Positions 25,004 through 35,622 of a stretch of 64,000 nucleotides of DNA are shown one piece after another. The notes beneath the pieces were generated by a model, which did no database searches, was not told where the DNA came from, and was given only the letters and a program-made list of their open reading frames with translations. This DNA is from Nocardioides conyzicola (lineage in GTDB: Bacteria > Actinomycetota > Actinomycetes > Propionibacteriales > Nocardioidaceae). Position numbers and translations under genes: made by a program. Each line of letters begins with the position of its first letter. Position 1 is the first letter of the stretch. The stretch covers positions 248,001 to 312,000 of the forward strand of contig NZ_BAABKM010000001.1 in NCBI RefSeq assembly GCF_039543825.1. Reading direction: 5' to 3'.

Positions 25004-26229
25004 GACGACTTCCTCTCCGCCACGCAGTGGTCATGGCCCGGGCCGCCCACGGCCCGGTCGCGGCCGGCGCCACCGAGGAGGCGGTCGGGACCACCTCGTC
25101 CGACCAGGAGGTCGTCGCCACCGTAGCCGTCGAACCGGTTGGCGTGCCCGTCACCGCGGATGATGTCGCGCCGCTTGCTGCCCCGCACGTTCTCCACGGC
25201 CGTGATGCTGGACCGTCCGCCCACGAAGCGGACCCGTCCGGACCGCAGGTCGACCACGGAGCTGCCGGCGCCGGCGACGTCCAGCCGGTCCGTCCCGGAT
25301 CCTCCGTCGAGGGCGCCCCGCGCGCAGAACCCCGGACAGTCGCCGAGGTCATCCCCCGAGGACGCATCGGTCGAGTACGCGACGGGCGGCCACAGCACGT
25401 CGTTCCCCGGCCCGCCGCGCAGCAGGATCGGCCCTCGACCGCTCAGCTCGTCCACGTCCACGAAGCCCGCGACGACGTCGCGACCCGCGCCGCCGTCCGC
25501 AGTGCCGCCCTGGTTGACCGAAATGACGTCGGCACCGTCCCCACCGTCCATCGTTCCGCCGGTGACCGACCCGCTGTCGTCGCCGGAGCCGAGGTCGACC
25601 GTGGCGCCGTAGCTGTCGACGAAGTCGACTCCCGCACCCATCGCGACCTGGTCGCCCGGTCCGGCTCTGTAGAGGTCCGGGCCGGACGAACCGCGGAAGG
25701 TGTCGGGGTGCGCGCTGCCGCTGAGCCACCGGATCCCGTCCACGGTGTCCGTGCCCCCGGCGTGGACGACGGTGCCGGCCACGAGGTCGAACGCGACGCC
25801 CGTCTCGGAGTCCCCGTAGGACAGCTGGGTGTCGCGTCCCCCGATGAACTGGTCGTCCCCGGCGTCACCGCCGCGCAGGGTCGTCCGCTCGTTGTCCTCG
25901 ACCTTCCGCGTGCTCGGCAGGTCCTCGAGGACGTCGCTGCCGGGTCCGCCGTCGAGGACCGCATCGTGTCCGGCCGTCGCGCAGATGACGTCGTCGCCGC
26001 CGTTGCCGTCCACGTGCACCTGGTCGAAGCTGCCCACGACGATCACGTCGGCGTCCTCGCTGCCCTGGAGGTTTTCGCCATCGGCGGTGGCGACGATGGT
26101 CGCCGCCTGGCCTCGACAGGTCGCGACCGCGGCGTACGCCGGCGAGACAGCGGCCGTGCCGGCACCGATCAGCAGAAGAGTCGCGGTAGCCGCGGTGAGG
26201 TGTCTCATGACCCGTACAGCGCTCGACAT
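24997..26229 (-). CDS. Secreted RTX-like calcium-binding repeat protein (paralog 1)
   Basis: About 410 residues from the ATG at 26229; an ATG at 26208 is equally possible and also gives a complete signal peptide (TAATATLLLIGAGTAAV). Same plan as its two paralogs: CRGQAATIVATADG, GGDDVICAT, internal GGxGxD repeats (GGDAGDDQFIGG, GGAGRDVVAG), a final RTX cluster GGDDLLVGRGGPDRLLGG, and CVAERKSSC. First gene of the three-gene cluster; the ilvC terminator at 26257-26296 isolates it from upstream transcription. Confidence 0.8.
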   Translation of the reverse strand: MSSAVRVMRHLTAATATLLLIGAGTAAVSPAYAAVATCRGQAATIVATADGENLQGSEDADVIVVGSFDQVHVDGNGGDDVICATAGHDAVLDGGPGSDVLEDLPSTRKVEDNERTTLRGGDAGDDQFIGGRDTQLSYGDSETGVAFDLVAGTVVHAGGTDTVDGIRWLSGSAHPDTFRGSSGPDLYRAGPGDQVAMGAGVDFVDSYGATVDLGSGDDSGSVTGGTMDGGDGADVISVNQGGTADGGAGRDVVAGFVDVDELSGRGPILLRGGPGNDVLWPPVAYSTDASSGDDLGDCPGFCARGALDGGSGTDRLDVAGAGSSVVDLRSGRVRFVGGRSSITAVENVRGSKRRDIIRGDGHANRFDGYGGDDLLVGRGGPDRLLGGAGRDRAVGGPGHDHCVAERKSSC

Positions 26230-26256
26230 GGCCCCAGCGTTACATGGATTGAAATG

Positions 26257-26296
26257 CCGAGTCGGCGCCAGTTTTCTCAAACTGGCGCCGACTCGG
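26257..26296 (-). terminator. Strong hairpin terminator after ilvC
   Basis: An 18-bp perfect inverted repeat (26257-26274 with 26279-26296) closes a 4-nt loop, beginning 5 bp after the ilvC stop. The arms run CCGAGTCGGCGCC then AGTTT on the plus strand. There is no long U tract on the minus strand, as is common for actinobacterial terminators. Confidence 0.85.
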
Positions 26297-26301
26297 GGTG
26301 G

Positions 26302-27909
<1,608 letters not shown>

Positions 27910-27913
<4 letters not shown>

Positions 27914-29667
27914 GGGCGGAGCTCCAGGTCGGCGTCGTCCTCGAACTGAGGAGCCAGGTCGCGGGCGTACTTGATGTCGTCGTTGCTCGTGCCGGCGGCG
28001 ACCATCGGCCACACCATGGCGTCGCGGTGCACCCGGAAGTCGACGACCACGGGCACGTCGTTGATCTCCATCGCCTTGTTGATCGTGGCGTCGACGTCGT
28101 CCGGGCTCTCGCACGACAGGCCCACGCAGCCGTAGGCGTCGGCGAGCTTGACGAAGTCCGGGATCCGCTTCGAGTGCAGGTCGGTGTTGGAGTAGCGCTC
28201 GTTGTAGAAGAGCGTCTGCCACTGCCGGACCATGCCGAGCGACTCGTTGTTGATGATCGCGACCTTGATCGGGATGTCGTTGATCGTGCAGGTCGCGAGC
28301 TCCTGGTTGGTCATCTGGAAGCAGCCGTCGCCGTCGATGGCCCACACGGTCGAGTGCGGCATGCCGACCTTGGCGCCCATCGCGGCGGGCACGGCGTACC
28401 CCATCGTGCCGAGACCCCCGGAGTTGATCCACGTGTTGGGGTTCTCGTAGCCGACGAACTGGGCCGCCCACATCTGGTGCTGGCCCACGCCGGCGCAGTA
28501 GATGGACTCGGGGCCGGCGATCGCACCGAGCCGCTCGAGCACGTACTGCGGCGCGAGCGCGCCGTCGGTGGGGGTGTCGTAGCCGAGGGCGTACTTCTTC
28601 TTCACCCCGGCGAGGAGCTCGACCCAGGCCTCGTAGTCGCCGGTGTGGCCGGCGTCGGCCTCGGCCGTGAGGGCCACGACCAGGTCGCTGATGACCTCGC
28701 GGCAGTCGCCGACGATCGGGACGTCGACCGCGCGGTTCTTGCCGATCTCGGCCGGGTCGATGTCGGCGTGGATCACGCGGGCGCCGGGCGCGAACGAGTC
28801 GAGGTTGCCGGTGACCCGGTCGTCGAAGCGGGCGCCGAGGCTGATGATCAGGTCGGACTTCTGCAGCCCGGCCACCGCGGCGACCGTGCCGTGCATGCCG
28901 GGCATGCCCAGGTGCTGCGGGTGGCTGTCCGGGAACGCGCCGCGGGCCATCAGCGTGGTGACGACCGGCATGCCGGTCAGCTCGGCGAGCACCTTGAGCT
29001 CACGGGAGGCGCCGGCGCGGATGCAGCCGCCGCCGACGTAGAGCACCGGACGACGCGCCTCGAGGATGAGCTTGGCGGCTTCGCGGATCTGCTTGGCGTG
29101 CGGCCGGGTCACCGGGCGGTAGCCGGGCAGGTTGAGCTCCGTCGGCCAGGCGTACGACGTCATCGCCTGCAGCGCGGACTTCGCGACGTCGACGAGCACC
29201 GGGCCGGGGCGGCCGGTGCTGGCGATGTAGAACGCCTCGGCGACCGTGCGCGGGATGTCGGCCGGGTCGGTGACCAGGAAGTTGTGCTTGGTGATCGGCA
29301 TCGTGATGCCGCGGATGTCGGCCTCCTGGAAGGCGTCCGTCCCGATCTGCGCGGCGCCGACCTGGCCGGTGATCGCGACGAGCGGGACCGAGTCCATGTG
29401 CGCGTCCGCCAGCGGCGTGACGAGGTTGGTCGCACCCGGGCCCGAGGTCGCCATGCAGACGCCGACCCGCCCGGTCGCGGCGGCGTAGCCCTGCGCGGCG
29501 TGACCGGCACCCTGCTCGTGGCGTACGAGGATGTGCCGGATCGACGAGTCCATGAGGGGGTCGTACGCCGGGAGGATCGCGCCGCCCGGGATGCCGAAGA
29601 TGTCGGTCGTCCCTGCGGCTTCCAGCGACCTGATCAGGCTCTGGGCGCCTGTCATCTGCTCGCTCAT
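27910..29667 (-). CDS. ilvB: Acetolactate synthase large (catalytic) subunit
   Basis: 585 residues, TPP-dependent condensation of pyruvate. The catalytic Glu lies in [16 protein letters not shown], and the central FAD/Rossmann-like domain follows. The TPP/Mg motif is [20 protein letters not shown] with [19 protein letters not shown] at 29667 preceded by AGGAGAAGG. Expression is probably controlled by transcription attenuation from the leader peptide at 29773-29814 and the terminator at 29710-29743. Confidence 0.98.
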
Positions 29668-29709
29668 CGATGTGTTCCTTCTCCTGGAGACCTGCCGTGC
29701 CTGCCCAAC

Positions 29710-29743
29710 AAAAAACCCCTCGGCCCGGTTGGGCGGCGAGGGG
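29710..29743 (-). terminator. ilvB leader attenuator terminator
   Basis: On the minus strand CCCCTCG (29743-29737) pairs with CGAGGGG (29722-29716), and an inner GCCC/GGGC (29734-29731 with 29726-29723) extends the stem with a two-base bulge. Six U residues (29715-29710) follow at once, a canonical intrinsic terminator. It lies 42 nt upstream of the ilvB start and 29 nt after the leader-peptide stop. Confidence 0.85.
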
Positions 29744-29772
29744 ATGACGTGCGCGCTCGAGTCGTTTCGGAC

Positions 29773-29814
29773 TCAGCCCACACGTCGCGTGCGTACAAGA
29801 AGGTGCTTGCGCAT
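29773..29814 (-). CDS. ilvB leader peptide (13 residues)
   Basis: MRKHLLVRTRRVG, an ATG-started mini-ORF too short for routine calling. Four of 13 residues are Leu or Val (Leu-Leu-Val together, then Val), as expected for a ribosome-mediated attenuator sensing branched-chain aminoacyl-tRNA. Its stop is followed by the attenuator hairpin. Isoleucine codons are absent. Confidence 0.7.
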   Translation of the reverse strand: MRKHLLVRTRRVG

Positions 29815-29888
29815 GGCACCACGGTAACCGCACGCCCTCCCGACCGCATCCGAGTGTGACAGGCGTCCCAGCATCCGGGACGCCCGTC

Positions 29889-30575
29889 TCACTCCGCGTC
29901 GTCCGTCGAGGACGGCTCCCGGCCGTCGGCGGTGCACACGCAGACCTTGTTGCCGTGGGCGTCGGCGAGGATCCAGTACGCCGGCACGGCCCGCTCGCTG
30001 ACCAGGGTCCCGCCGGCCGCGACGGCCGCCTGCACCCGCTCCTCGGCGACCTCGCGGGGCACCACGATGTCGAGGTGGAAGCGCTGCTGCACCTCCCCCG
30101 TGGCCTCGGGCGCGTGCTGGAACCACAGCGTGCTGTTGCGGCCGCCGGGGTCCATCACCTCGGTCGGGTACTGCGTGTCCTCGTAGCCGAGCACCGCCGA
30201 CCAGAACGGCTTGACCTCGGCGGCGTCCGGCACGTCGAGGGCGAGCTCGAGGGTCGAGACGTCGCGCGGAGCGGAGTCGATGCCCAGCTCGGCCGCGATC
30301 GCGGAGATCCGTCGGGCCAGGTCGATGTCACGGCTGGTGACGCCGTGGACGTCGTGGCTGTACAGGTCGACGTCGACCTGGGGGTAGGTCAGCACCACGT
30401 CGGGGTGGTGGTTGGCCTCTTCAGCCGCCTCGGTGATCCGGGTGACGAGCTCGAGGCCCTTCACGAAGCTGCCCGTCGTGAAGCGGGCGTGGATCCGCTC
30501 GAGGAAGAAGCGCCAGTCGGCGAGATCCTCCGCCACGACCTGCGGGTAACGGAGCTTCTGCTTCGGGTCGCTCAT
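29889..30575 (-). CDS. Fusion of pterin-4a-carbinolamine dehydratase and a VOC domain
   Basis: 228 residues. Residues ~5-100 match 4a-hydroxytetrahydrobiopterin dehydratase (PhhB/DCoH): WRFFLERIHARFTTGSF, the catalytic EEANHHPDVVLTY, and SHDVHGVTSRDIDLARRI. Residues ~105-220 are a glyoxalase/VOC-like domain (LELALDVPDAAEVKPFWSAV, LGYED, FHLDIVVPREVAEERVQAAV). The dehydratase recycles pterin cofactors of aromatic hydroxylases, but no hydroxylase gene is in the window. It overlaps the upstream VOC gene by 4 bp. Confidence 0.88.
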   Translation of the reverse strand: MSDPKQKLRYPQVVAEDLADWRFFLERIHARFTTGSFVKGLELVTRITEAAEEANHHPDVVLTYPQVDVDLYSHDVHGVTSRDIDLARRISAIAAELGIDSAPRDVSTLELALDVPDAAEVKPFWSAVLGYEDTQYPTEVMDPGGRNSTLWFQHAPEATGEVQQRFHLDIVVPREVAEERVQAAVAAGGTLVSERAVPAYWILADAHGNKVCVCTADGREPSSTDDAE

Positions 30576-30988
30576 GGGAGCACCACCTGTCCTATCGGTC
30601 CGGGGTTGGTCGCGATCTCCCAGCGGTAACCGTCGGGGTCACCGAAGTAACCCGTGTAGCCGCCCCACTCGCGCTCGACCGCGTCGTGCACCGGGTCGGC
30701 GCCGGCGGCCCGCGCCGTCGCGAGCACGGTGTCGACCTCGGCCGGTGTCGCGACGTTGTGGGAGAGCGTGATCGGCGCGACGCCCTCGCCACGCACGATC
30801 GGGCCGACCTCGGCCTCGAAGTGCTCGGCCACCCAGAGCGAGAGCACCACGTGCTCACCGACCTGGATCATCAGGACGTCGCCCTCGACCTGGAGGGCGG
30901 CCTCCCAGCCGAGGCCGTCGACGTAGAAGGCCCGGGACCGCTCCAGGTCTCGGACCGCGAGCGTCACGAAGCTCAACCGCTGGTCCAT
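30572..30988 (-). CDS. VOC (glyoxalase/dioxygenase-fold) family protein
   Basis: 138 residues from the ATG at 30988, which has GGTGGAGG upstream. VOC pattern: SFVTLAVRDLERSRAFYVDGL, GWEAAL, HNVATPAEVDTVLATARAAG, YTGYFGDPDGYRWEIA. Function (lyase, resistance, isomerase or dioxygenase) is undetermined. Its stop overlaps the start of the pterin-dehydratase/VOC fusion. Confidence 0.85.
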   Translation of the reverse strand: MDQRLSFVTLAVRDLERSRAFYVDGLGWEAALQVEGDVLMIQVGEHVVLSLWVAEHFEAEVGPIVRGEGVAPITLSHNVATPAEVDTVLATARAAGADPVHDAVEREWGGYTGYFGDPDGYRWEIATNPGPIGQVVLP

Positions 30989-31021
30989 GCCCTCCACCTT
31001 GGCACAGCCCGCCGACATCGC

Positions 31022-31726
31022 TCAGGACGCCGGACGAGGGACCCGGAGCCTCGTGACCTGAGCGCCGTCGGCGTCGAAGTTGGCAGGGTCGAGCCAGCGC
31101 TCGTGCTCGGCCTTCACGGCGGGCCACTCGGCGTCGGTCACGGAGAACCAGTCGGTGTCGCGGTTGCGGCCCTTCGTGATCATGTGGTGGCGGAACCTGC
31201 CCTCGTAGGTGAAGCCGAGCCGGGCCGCCGCGCGCCGCGACGGCTCGTTGAGGCTGTCGCACTTCCACTCGAACCGCCGGTAGCCGAGCTCGTCGAACGC
31301 GTGGCGCATGCTCAGGTGGATCGCCTCGGTCGCGGCCCGGGTGCGCTGCAGCGTCCGCGCGTAGAGGACGCCCGCGATCTCGACCTGGCCGGTCGCCGGG
31401 TCGATACGGGTGTACGACGCAATGCCCTGCGCCTGCTGGCCCGTCGGCACCAGGGCGAAGGTCACCAGCTCGGCCGCCGCCAGCGTCTGCTCGATCAACG
31501 CGGACATGGCCGGTACGCCGGCGGGCGGGTCCGTCGGCCGGTAGGTCCACAGCTCCTCGTCGCCGGGGTTGCAGAGGGCGTCGTACAACGCCTCGGCGTG
31601 AGCGGTGCTCAACGGCTCGAGGCTGACGTACCGACCCGCCAGCGTGACCGGCCCGGGCCGCGGCCTGACGGTCCAGTCGGGCACGAGGTCGCCGACCTGC
31701 TGGCCGAAGGCGTTGGTCGAGGGCAC
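31022..31726 (-). CDS. GNAT-family N-acetyltransferase
   Basis: 234 residues. The opening FGQQVGDLVPDWTVRPRPG is typical of the YjdJ/YoaA-type RimJ/RimL-like acetyltransferases with family-specific N-terminal extension; then TLAGRYVSLEPLSTAHAEAL. The acetyl-CoA-binding region is LQRTRAATEAIHLSMRHAFD, ending in NEPSRRAAARLGFTYEGRFR. The GTG at 31726 follows TAGGGT (31738-31733 on the minus strand) by 6 nt, so its mRNA is probably leaderless. Substrate unknown. Confidence 0.88.
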   Translation of the reverse strand: MPSTNAFGQQVGDLVPDWTVRPRPGPVTLAGRYVSLEPLSTAHAEALYDALCNPGDEELWTYRPTDPPAGVPAMSALIEQTLAAAELVTFALVPTGQQAQGIASYTRIDPATGQVEIAGVLYARTLQRTRAATEAIHLSMRHAFDELGYRRFEWKCDSLNEPSRRAAARLGFTYEGRFRHHMITKGRNRDTDWFSVTDAEWPAVKAEHERWLDPANFDADGAQVTRLRVPRPAS

Positions 31727-31732
31727 GATCGC

Positions 31733-31742
31733 ACCCTAGTGT
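31733..31742. promoter_or_regulatory. Overlapping divergent -10 boxes giving two leaderless transcripts
   Basis: On the minus strand TAGGGT (31738-31733) lies 6 nt before the GTG at 31726. On the plus strand TAGTGT (31737-31742) lies 6 nt before the ATG at 31749. The hexamers share the TA at 31737-31738, so only one polymerase can occupy the site at a time. Confidence 0.55.
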
Positions 31743-31748
31743 CGGGGC

Positions 31749-32099
31749 ATGGCCGAACGCGCTGGCATTGATCCGACCATCCCCCCGAGCGGCACCGGCT
31801 GCGTGGAGTGCGAGCAGGCCGGCGGCTGGTGGGTGCACCTGCGACGCTGCACCCAGTGCGGCCACATCGGCTGCTGCGACACCTCACCCGCCCAGCACGC
31901 CACCGCCCACTTCCACGCCACCGGTCACCCGGTGATCACCAGCTTCGAGCCCGGCGAGGACTGGTTCTGGGACTTCCCCACCGAGTCCGGCTTCCTCGGC
32001 CCCGCGCTGGTCGATGCCCAGGCCCACCCCGAGGAGCAGACCGTCCCCGGTCCCGCCGAGCGCGTGCCCGCCGACTGGCGCGACCACATCCACGAGTAG
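31749..32099 (+). CDS. UBP-type zinc finger domain protein
   Basis: 116 residues with the complete zf-UBP ligand set: GCVECEQAGGWWVHLRRCTQC, GHIGCCDTSPAQHATAHFH, TGHPVITSFEPGEDWFW. In eukaryotes this finger binds ubiquitin C-termini; actinobacterial homologues are small single-domain proteins of unclear role. The ATG at 31749 is probably leaderless (TAGTGT 6 nt upstream). Possible relation to the Pup system is only speculative. Confidence 0.9.
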   Translation: MAERAGIDPTIPPSGTGCVECEQAGGWWVHLRRCTQCGHIGCCDTSPAQHATAHFHATGHPVITSFEPGEDWFWDFPTESGFLGPALVDAQAHPEEQTVPGPAERVPADWRDHIHE

Positions 32100-32103
32100 C
32101 GGC

Positions 32104-32481
32104 TCAGGGGTGCTCGGCGTCGTACGACGCCTGGCTCTCCTCGATGCCGGGGTTGTTGTCCACGGCCCACTCCGCCAGCGCCACCGCGGGTCCGATCAAC
32201 GTGCGGCCCATCGCGGTGAGCTCGTACTCCACCCGCGGCGGGACCTCCGCGAAGACCGTGCGCGTCACGAGGCCGTCGCGCTCGAGGTGGCGCACCGTGC
32301 GCGTCAGCATCCGCTGGGAGATCCCGGGGATGCGTTGCTGCAGCTCCGTGAAGCGCAGGGACGCGCCGTCCAGCGTCGCCACCACCAGCAACGACCACTT
32401 GTCGCCGACCCGGTCCAGGATGCCGCGGATGGCGCGACCGCCGTCGCCCCGGATCAGGCAGGTCTTCTCGTACCGCGACAC
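32104..32481 (-). CDS. HxlR-family transcriptional regulator
   Basis: 125 residues, a winged helix of the HxlR type with Cys 8 near the N-terminus (CLIRGDGG), as in redox-sensing members such as YodB/HypR. The DNA-binding part is LDRVGDKWSLLVVATL, RFTELQQRIPGISQRMLTRT, LERDGLVTR. The GTG start at 32481 has GGACGGGGG upstream. It is divergent from the DoxX-like gene, the likely target. Confidence 0.9.
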   Translation of the reverse strand: MSRYEKTCLIRGDGGRAIRGILDRVGDKWSLLVVATLDGASLRFTELQQRIPGISQRMLTRTVRHLERDGLVTRTVFAEVPPRVEYELTAMGRTLIGPAVALAEWAVDNNPGIEESQASYDAEHP

Positions 32482-32594
32482 TCTCGACCCCCGTCCTCTC
32501 GATGTCCGTCACGCACATCCGTGTGCCTTTTGCAGACCCTCCGATCGTCACCCACGATGTGCCTACTTACAACTCGTAACCATAGGAGATCGTC

Positions 32595-32957
32595 GTGGAG
32601 ATCGCGTACTGGATCGTGGCCGGCCTGCTCGGCGTCTTCTACCTGTACGCCGGCAGCAAGAAGGTCCTGCAGAGCAAGGAGCAGCTCGCTCCCATGATGG
32701 GCTGGGTCGACACCATCCCGATGCCGCTGGTGCGGACCGTCGGCGTCCTCGAGATCCTCGGCGCCGTCGGCCTGGTCCTGCCTCCCTTGACCGGGATCGC
32801 CCCGTGGCTCGCCATCGTCGCCGCCCTCGGCTTCCTCGTGCTCCAGGTGCTCGCCACCGCCCTCCACCTGTCACGCGGCGAGGCCAAGGTGATCGGCCTC
32901 AACCTGATCCTCGTCGTGCTCGCCGGGCTGACGGTCTGGCTCGCGACCGCTTGGTGA
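32595..32957 (+). CDS. DoxX-like membrane protein
   Basis: 120 residues, four membrane helices: IAYWIVAGLLGVFYLYAGSK, TVGVLEILGAVGLVLPPLTG, WLAIVAALGFLVLQVLATAL, LILVVLAGLTVWLATAW. The length and the YAGSKKVL turn match small DoxX/DoxD-like proteins that often accompany quinone- or thiol-stress genes. The GTG start at 32595 has AGGAGAT upstream. HxlR/DoxX divergent pairs are common in actinobacteria and typically respond to electrophiles. Confidence 0.85.
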   Translation: MEIAYWIVAGLLGVFYLYAGSKKVLQSKEQLAPMMGWVDTIPMPLVRTVGVLEILGAVGLVLPPLTGIAPWLAIVAALGFLVLQVLATALHLSRGEAKVIGLNLILVVLAGLTVWLATAW

Positions 32958-32969
32958 CCGCCGAGGTTC

Positions 32970-34175
32970 TCAGCCAGCGACGCCGGTGAGCACCTCCGCG
33001 ACCAGCCCGATGCCGCGCTCGACCTCGGCGAAGGACGTCGACAGCGGGGACAGGCCGAGGCGCAGGCCGCCGGGGTCGCGGTAGTCGGGGATGACGTCGC
33101 GCTCCCAGAGGGCGGCGGTGACCTCGCGCATCCGGGGGTGGTTGAAGGTCACGTGACCGCCGCGCTCGGCAGCGGACCGCGGCGAGGCCAGCACCACGCC
33201 GAGAGGACCGAGGACCGACTCGCCGACAGAGATCGCGTACGACGTGAGCGCGATCGACTTCTCACGGACGGCGTCGATCCCGGCGTCCGAGATCAGCGAG
33301 ATCATGTCCTGCATCGCGAGCATGCCGACGACGGCCGGCGTGCCGGAGGTGAAGCGGCGGATGCCGGCGGCGGGCGCGTAGGACGGACCCATCAGGAACG
33401 GGTCGGCGGAGCCCAGCCAACCCTGGATGGGTTGGGTGAGCGACGCGAGGTGGCGGGACGCGACGTAGCAGAAGGCCGGCGAGCCAGGGCCTCCGTTGAG
33501 GTACTTGTAGGTGCAGCCGACCGCGAGGTCCACGTCCCACTCGTCCAGCGACACCGGGACCGAGCCCGCCGAGTGGCACAGGTCCCAGAGCACCAGCGCC
33601 CCCGCCTCGTGGGCGATGGCGGTCAGCTCCGGAGCGTCGGCCAGCCACGCCGACCGGTAGGCGACGTGGGAGAGCACCACGAGAGCGGTCGACGGCCCGA
33701 CGGCAGCGGCCAGCAGCTCGGGCGTCACCCCGGCATCCAGCGAGACGTCGATCCAACGCAGCGTCAGCCCGCACTCCTCCGCGATGCCGGCCGCGATGTA
33801 GCGGTCGGTCGGGAAGTTGTCGCGGTCGATCACGATCTCGGTGCGTCCGGGCCGCGCGGCGACAGCGGCGCGCATCAGCTTGTAGAGCAGCACCGTGGTG
33901 GAGTCGCCGATCGTCGTCTGCCCGGGCGCGGCACCGAGGGCCACCCGGCCGAGCTCGTCGCCGATCGCCTGCGGGAGCTCCATCCAGCGCTCATCCCAGC
34001 CGCGGATCAGCCGCCCGCCCCACTCCTCCTCGACGAACGCCGCCAGCCGCGGGCCCGTCACCGCCAGCGGCCGCCCCAGCGAGTTGCCGTCGAAGTAGAC
34101 GAGGTCCGAGGAGGCGCCGACGAAGCGGTCGCGGTACGACGCCAGCGGGTCCGCGTCGTCCAGCGGATGGGTCAT
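32970..34175 (-). CDS. kynU: Kynureninase
   Basis: 401 residues, PLP enzyme that cleaves kynurenine to anthranilate and alanine. Fold-type I features: [12 protein letters not shown] near the N-terminus, the PLP-phosphate site [25 protein letters not shown], and the Schiff-base Lys 224 in [16 protein letters not shown]. The ending matches family length (~400). The start overlaps the xylB stop by 4 bp, so the two share an mRNA even though their pathways are unrelated. No tryptophan dioxygenase gene is in the window. Confidence 0.94.
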   Translation of the reverse strand: MTHPLDDADPLASYRDRFVGASSDLVYFDGNSLGRPLAVTGPRLAAFVEEEWGGRLIRGWDERWMELPQAIGDELGRVALGAAPGQTTIGDSTTVLLYKLMRAAVAARPGRTEIVIDRDNFPTDRYIAAGIAEECGLTLRWIDVSLDAGVTPELLAAAVGPSTALVVLSHVAYRSAWLADAPELTAIAHEAGALVLWDLCHSAGSVPVSLDEWDVDLAVGCTYKYLNGGPGSPAFCYVASRHLASLTQPIQGWLGSADPFLMGPSYAPAAGIRRFTSGTPAVVGMLAMQDMISLISDAGIDAVREKSIALTSYAISVGESVLGPLGVVLASPRSAAERGGHVTFNHPRMREVTAALWERDVIPDYRDPGGLRLGLSPLSTSFAEVERGIGLVAEVLTGVAG

Positions 34176-35584
34176 GGCCGGACGGCCGTCAGATCACGCA
34201 CGTCGGCGTACCGCTCGCGCACGGACGGCGTCGGCTCGACCTCCGTCGAGACCACGCCGGACAGCGGCCACACCGGCGGCTCGGCACCGCCCGACAGCAC
34301 CCACGCGGCCTGCCGGGCAGCGCCGCGCGCGACGTACTCCCCCGGCTCGGGGACGGTCACCGGCAGCCCGAGGACGGCCGACGCGATCTCGCGCACGGCG
34401 CGGGAGCGGGCGGCTCCGCCGACCAGGATGATCCGCTCCACCGGCGTGCCCAGGGCACGGACGGCGTCGACGGCGTCGGCGAGGCCGCAGATCATGCCCT
34501 CCACGGCGGCGCGGGCGAGGTACGCCGGGTTGGCGGTCTCGAGCCGGAGCCCGTGGATCGCGCCGGTGGCGTCGGGCTTGTTGGGCGTGCGCTCGCCCTC
34601 GAGGTAGGGCACCAGCACGAGGCCGCCGGCGCCGGCCGGCGCGGACAGCGCCAGGTCGGACAGCTCCTCGTGCGAGACACCGAGCATCCGGCCCGCGGCG
34701 TCGAGCACCCGCGCGGCGTTGAGGGTCGCGACCAGCGGCAGGAACCGCCCGGTCGCGTCGGCGAAGCCGGCCACCGCACCCGTCACGTCACCGACGGGCG
34801 CGTCCGCGACGGCGCAGGCCACCCCCGACGTACCGATCGAGACGACGACGTCGCCGGCGACGGCGCCCAGTCCGAGGGCAGCGCCGGCGTTGTCGCCGGT
34901 GCCGGGGCCGAGCAGCGCGCCCGACGGCATCCGGAGGCCGGACTCGGCGGGTCCGAGCACGCGCGGCAGGACCGCGTCGTGCCCGAGGCCGAGGGTGAGC
35001 AGGTCGCGGCGGTACTCCCCCGTCGCCGGCGACCAGTAGCCCGTGCCGCTCGCGTCGCCGCGGTCGGTGACGAGCGCGTCGATGCCCGGCCCCGAAGATC
35101 CGGGGAGCCCGGCCAGCCGCCAGGTCAGGTAGTCGTGCGGCAGGCAGACCGCCGCCGTACGCGCCGCGTTGTCGGGCTCGGCGTCGCGCAGCCACCGCAG
35201 CTTGGTCACGGTGAACGACGCGACCGGCACCAGGCCCACCGCGTCGACCCACTGCTGGGGCCCGCCCAGCTCGTCGATCAGGTCGAGCGCGGCCTGCGCG
35301 GAGCGGGTGTCGTTCCACAGCAGAGCAGGACGTACGACGGCGCCGGACTCGTCCAGGCAGACCATGCCGTGCTGCTGCCCGCCGACCGCCACGGCCTCGA
35401 CGTCGTCGAGGCCGCCGGCGACCTCGATCGCCGCCTGGAGGGCGTCCCACCAGGCCTCGGGGTCGACCTCGGTGCCCTCGGGATGGGACGCGTGACCACT
35501 GCGGACGACGTGTCCGGTGTCGGCGTCGCAGACGACGACCTTGCAGGACTGGGTGGAGGAGTCGACACCGGCTACGAGAGGCAC
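34172..35584 (-). CDS. xylB: Xylulokinase (FGGY family)
   Basis: 470 residues. ATPase-fold N-terminal [22 protein letters not shown], the substrate region [12 protein letters not shown], and the second-domain motifs [13 protein letters not shown] and [15 protein letters not shown]. Matches xylulokinase in length and motifs, converting xylulose to xylulose-5-phosphate. The GTG at 35584 follows TAGGGT (35597-35592 on the minus strand) by 7 nt, again leaderless-like. No xylose isomerase or ABC genes are adjacent. Confidence 0.92.
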   Translation of the reverse strand: MPLVAGVDSSTQSCKVVVCDADTGHVVRSGHASHPEGTEVDPEAWWDALQAAIEVAGGLDDVEAVAVGGQQHGMVCLDESGAVVRPALLWNDTRSAQAALDLIDELGGPQQWVDAVGLVPVASFTVTKLRWLRDAEPDNAARTAAVCLPHDYLTWRLAGLPGSSGPGIDALVTDRGDASGTGYWSPATGEYRRDLLTLGLGHDAVLPRVLGPAESGLRMPSGALLGPGTGDNAGAALGLGAVAGDVVVSIGTSGVACAVADAPVGDVTGAVAGFADATGRFLPLVATLNAARVLDAAGRMLGVSHEELSDLALSAPAGAGGLVLVPYLEGERTPNKPDATGAIHGLRLETANPAYLARAAVEGMICGLADAVDAVRALGTPVERIILVGGAARSRAVREIASAVLGLPVTVPEPGEYVARGAARQAAWVLSGGAEPPVWPLSGVVSTEVEPTPSVRERYADVRDLTAVRP

Positions 35585-35622
35585 GGTGCAGACCCTAGTC
35601 AACGTCTGCCAGGGTGTGCTTC

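Noticed and set aside
22477..26229. RTX toxin operon with type I secretion
   Set aside because: Each protein has a Sec signal peptide and there are no HlyB/HlyD or acyltransferase genes nearby.
32482..32594. Operator between HxlR and DoxX genes (TTAC-AACTC-GTAA)
   Set aside because: Arms are only 4 bp; the pattern is expected by chance.
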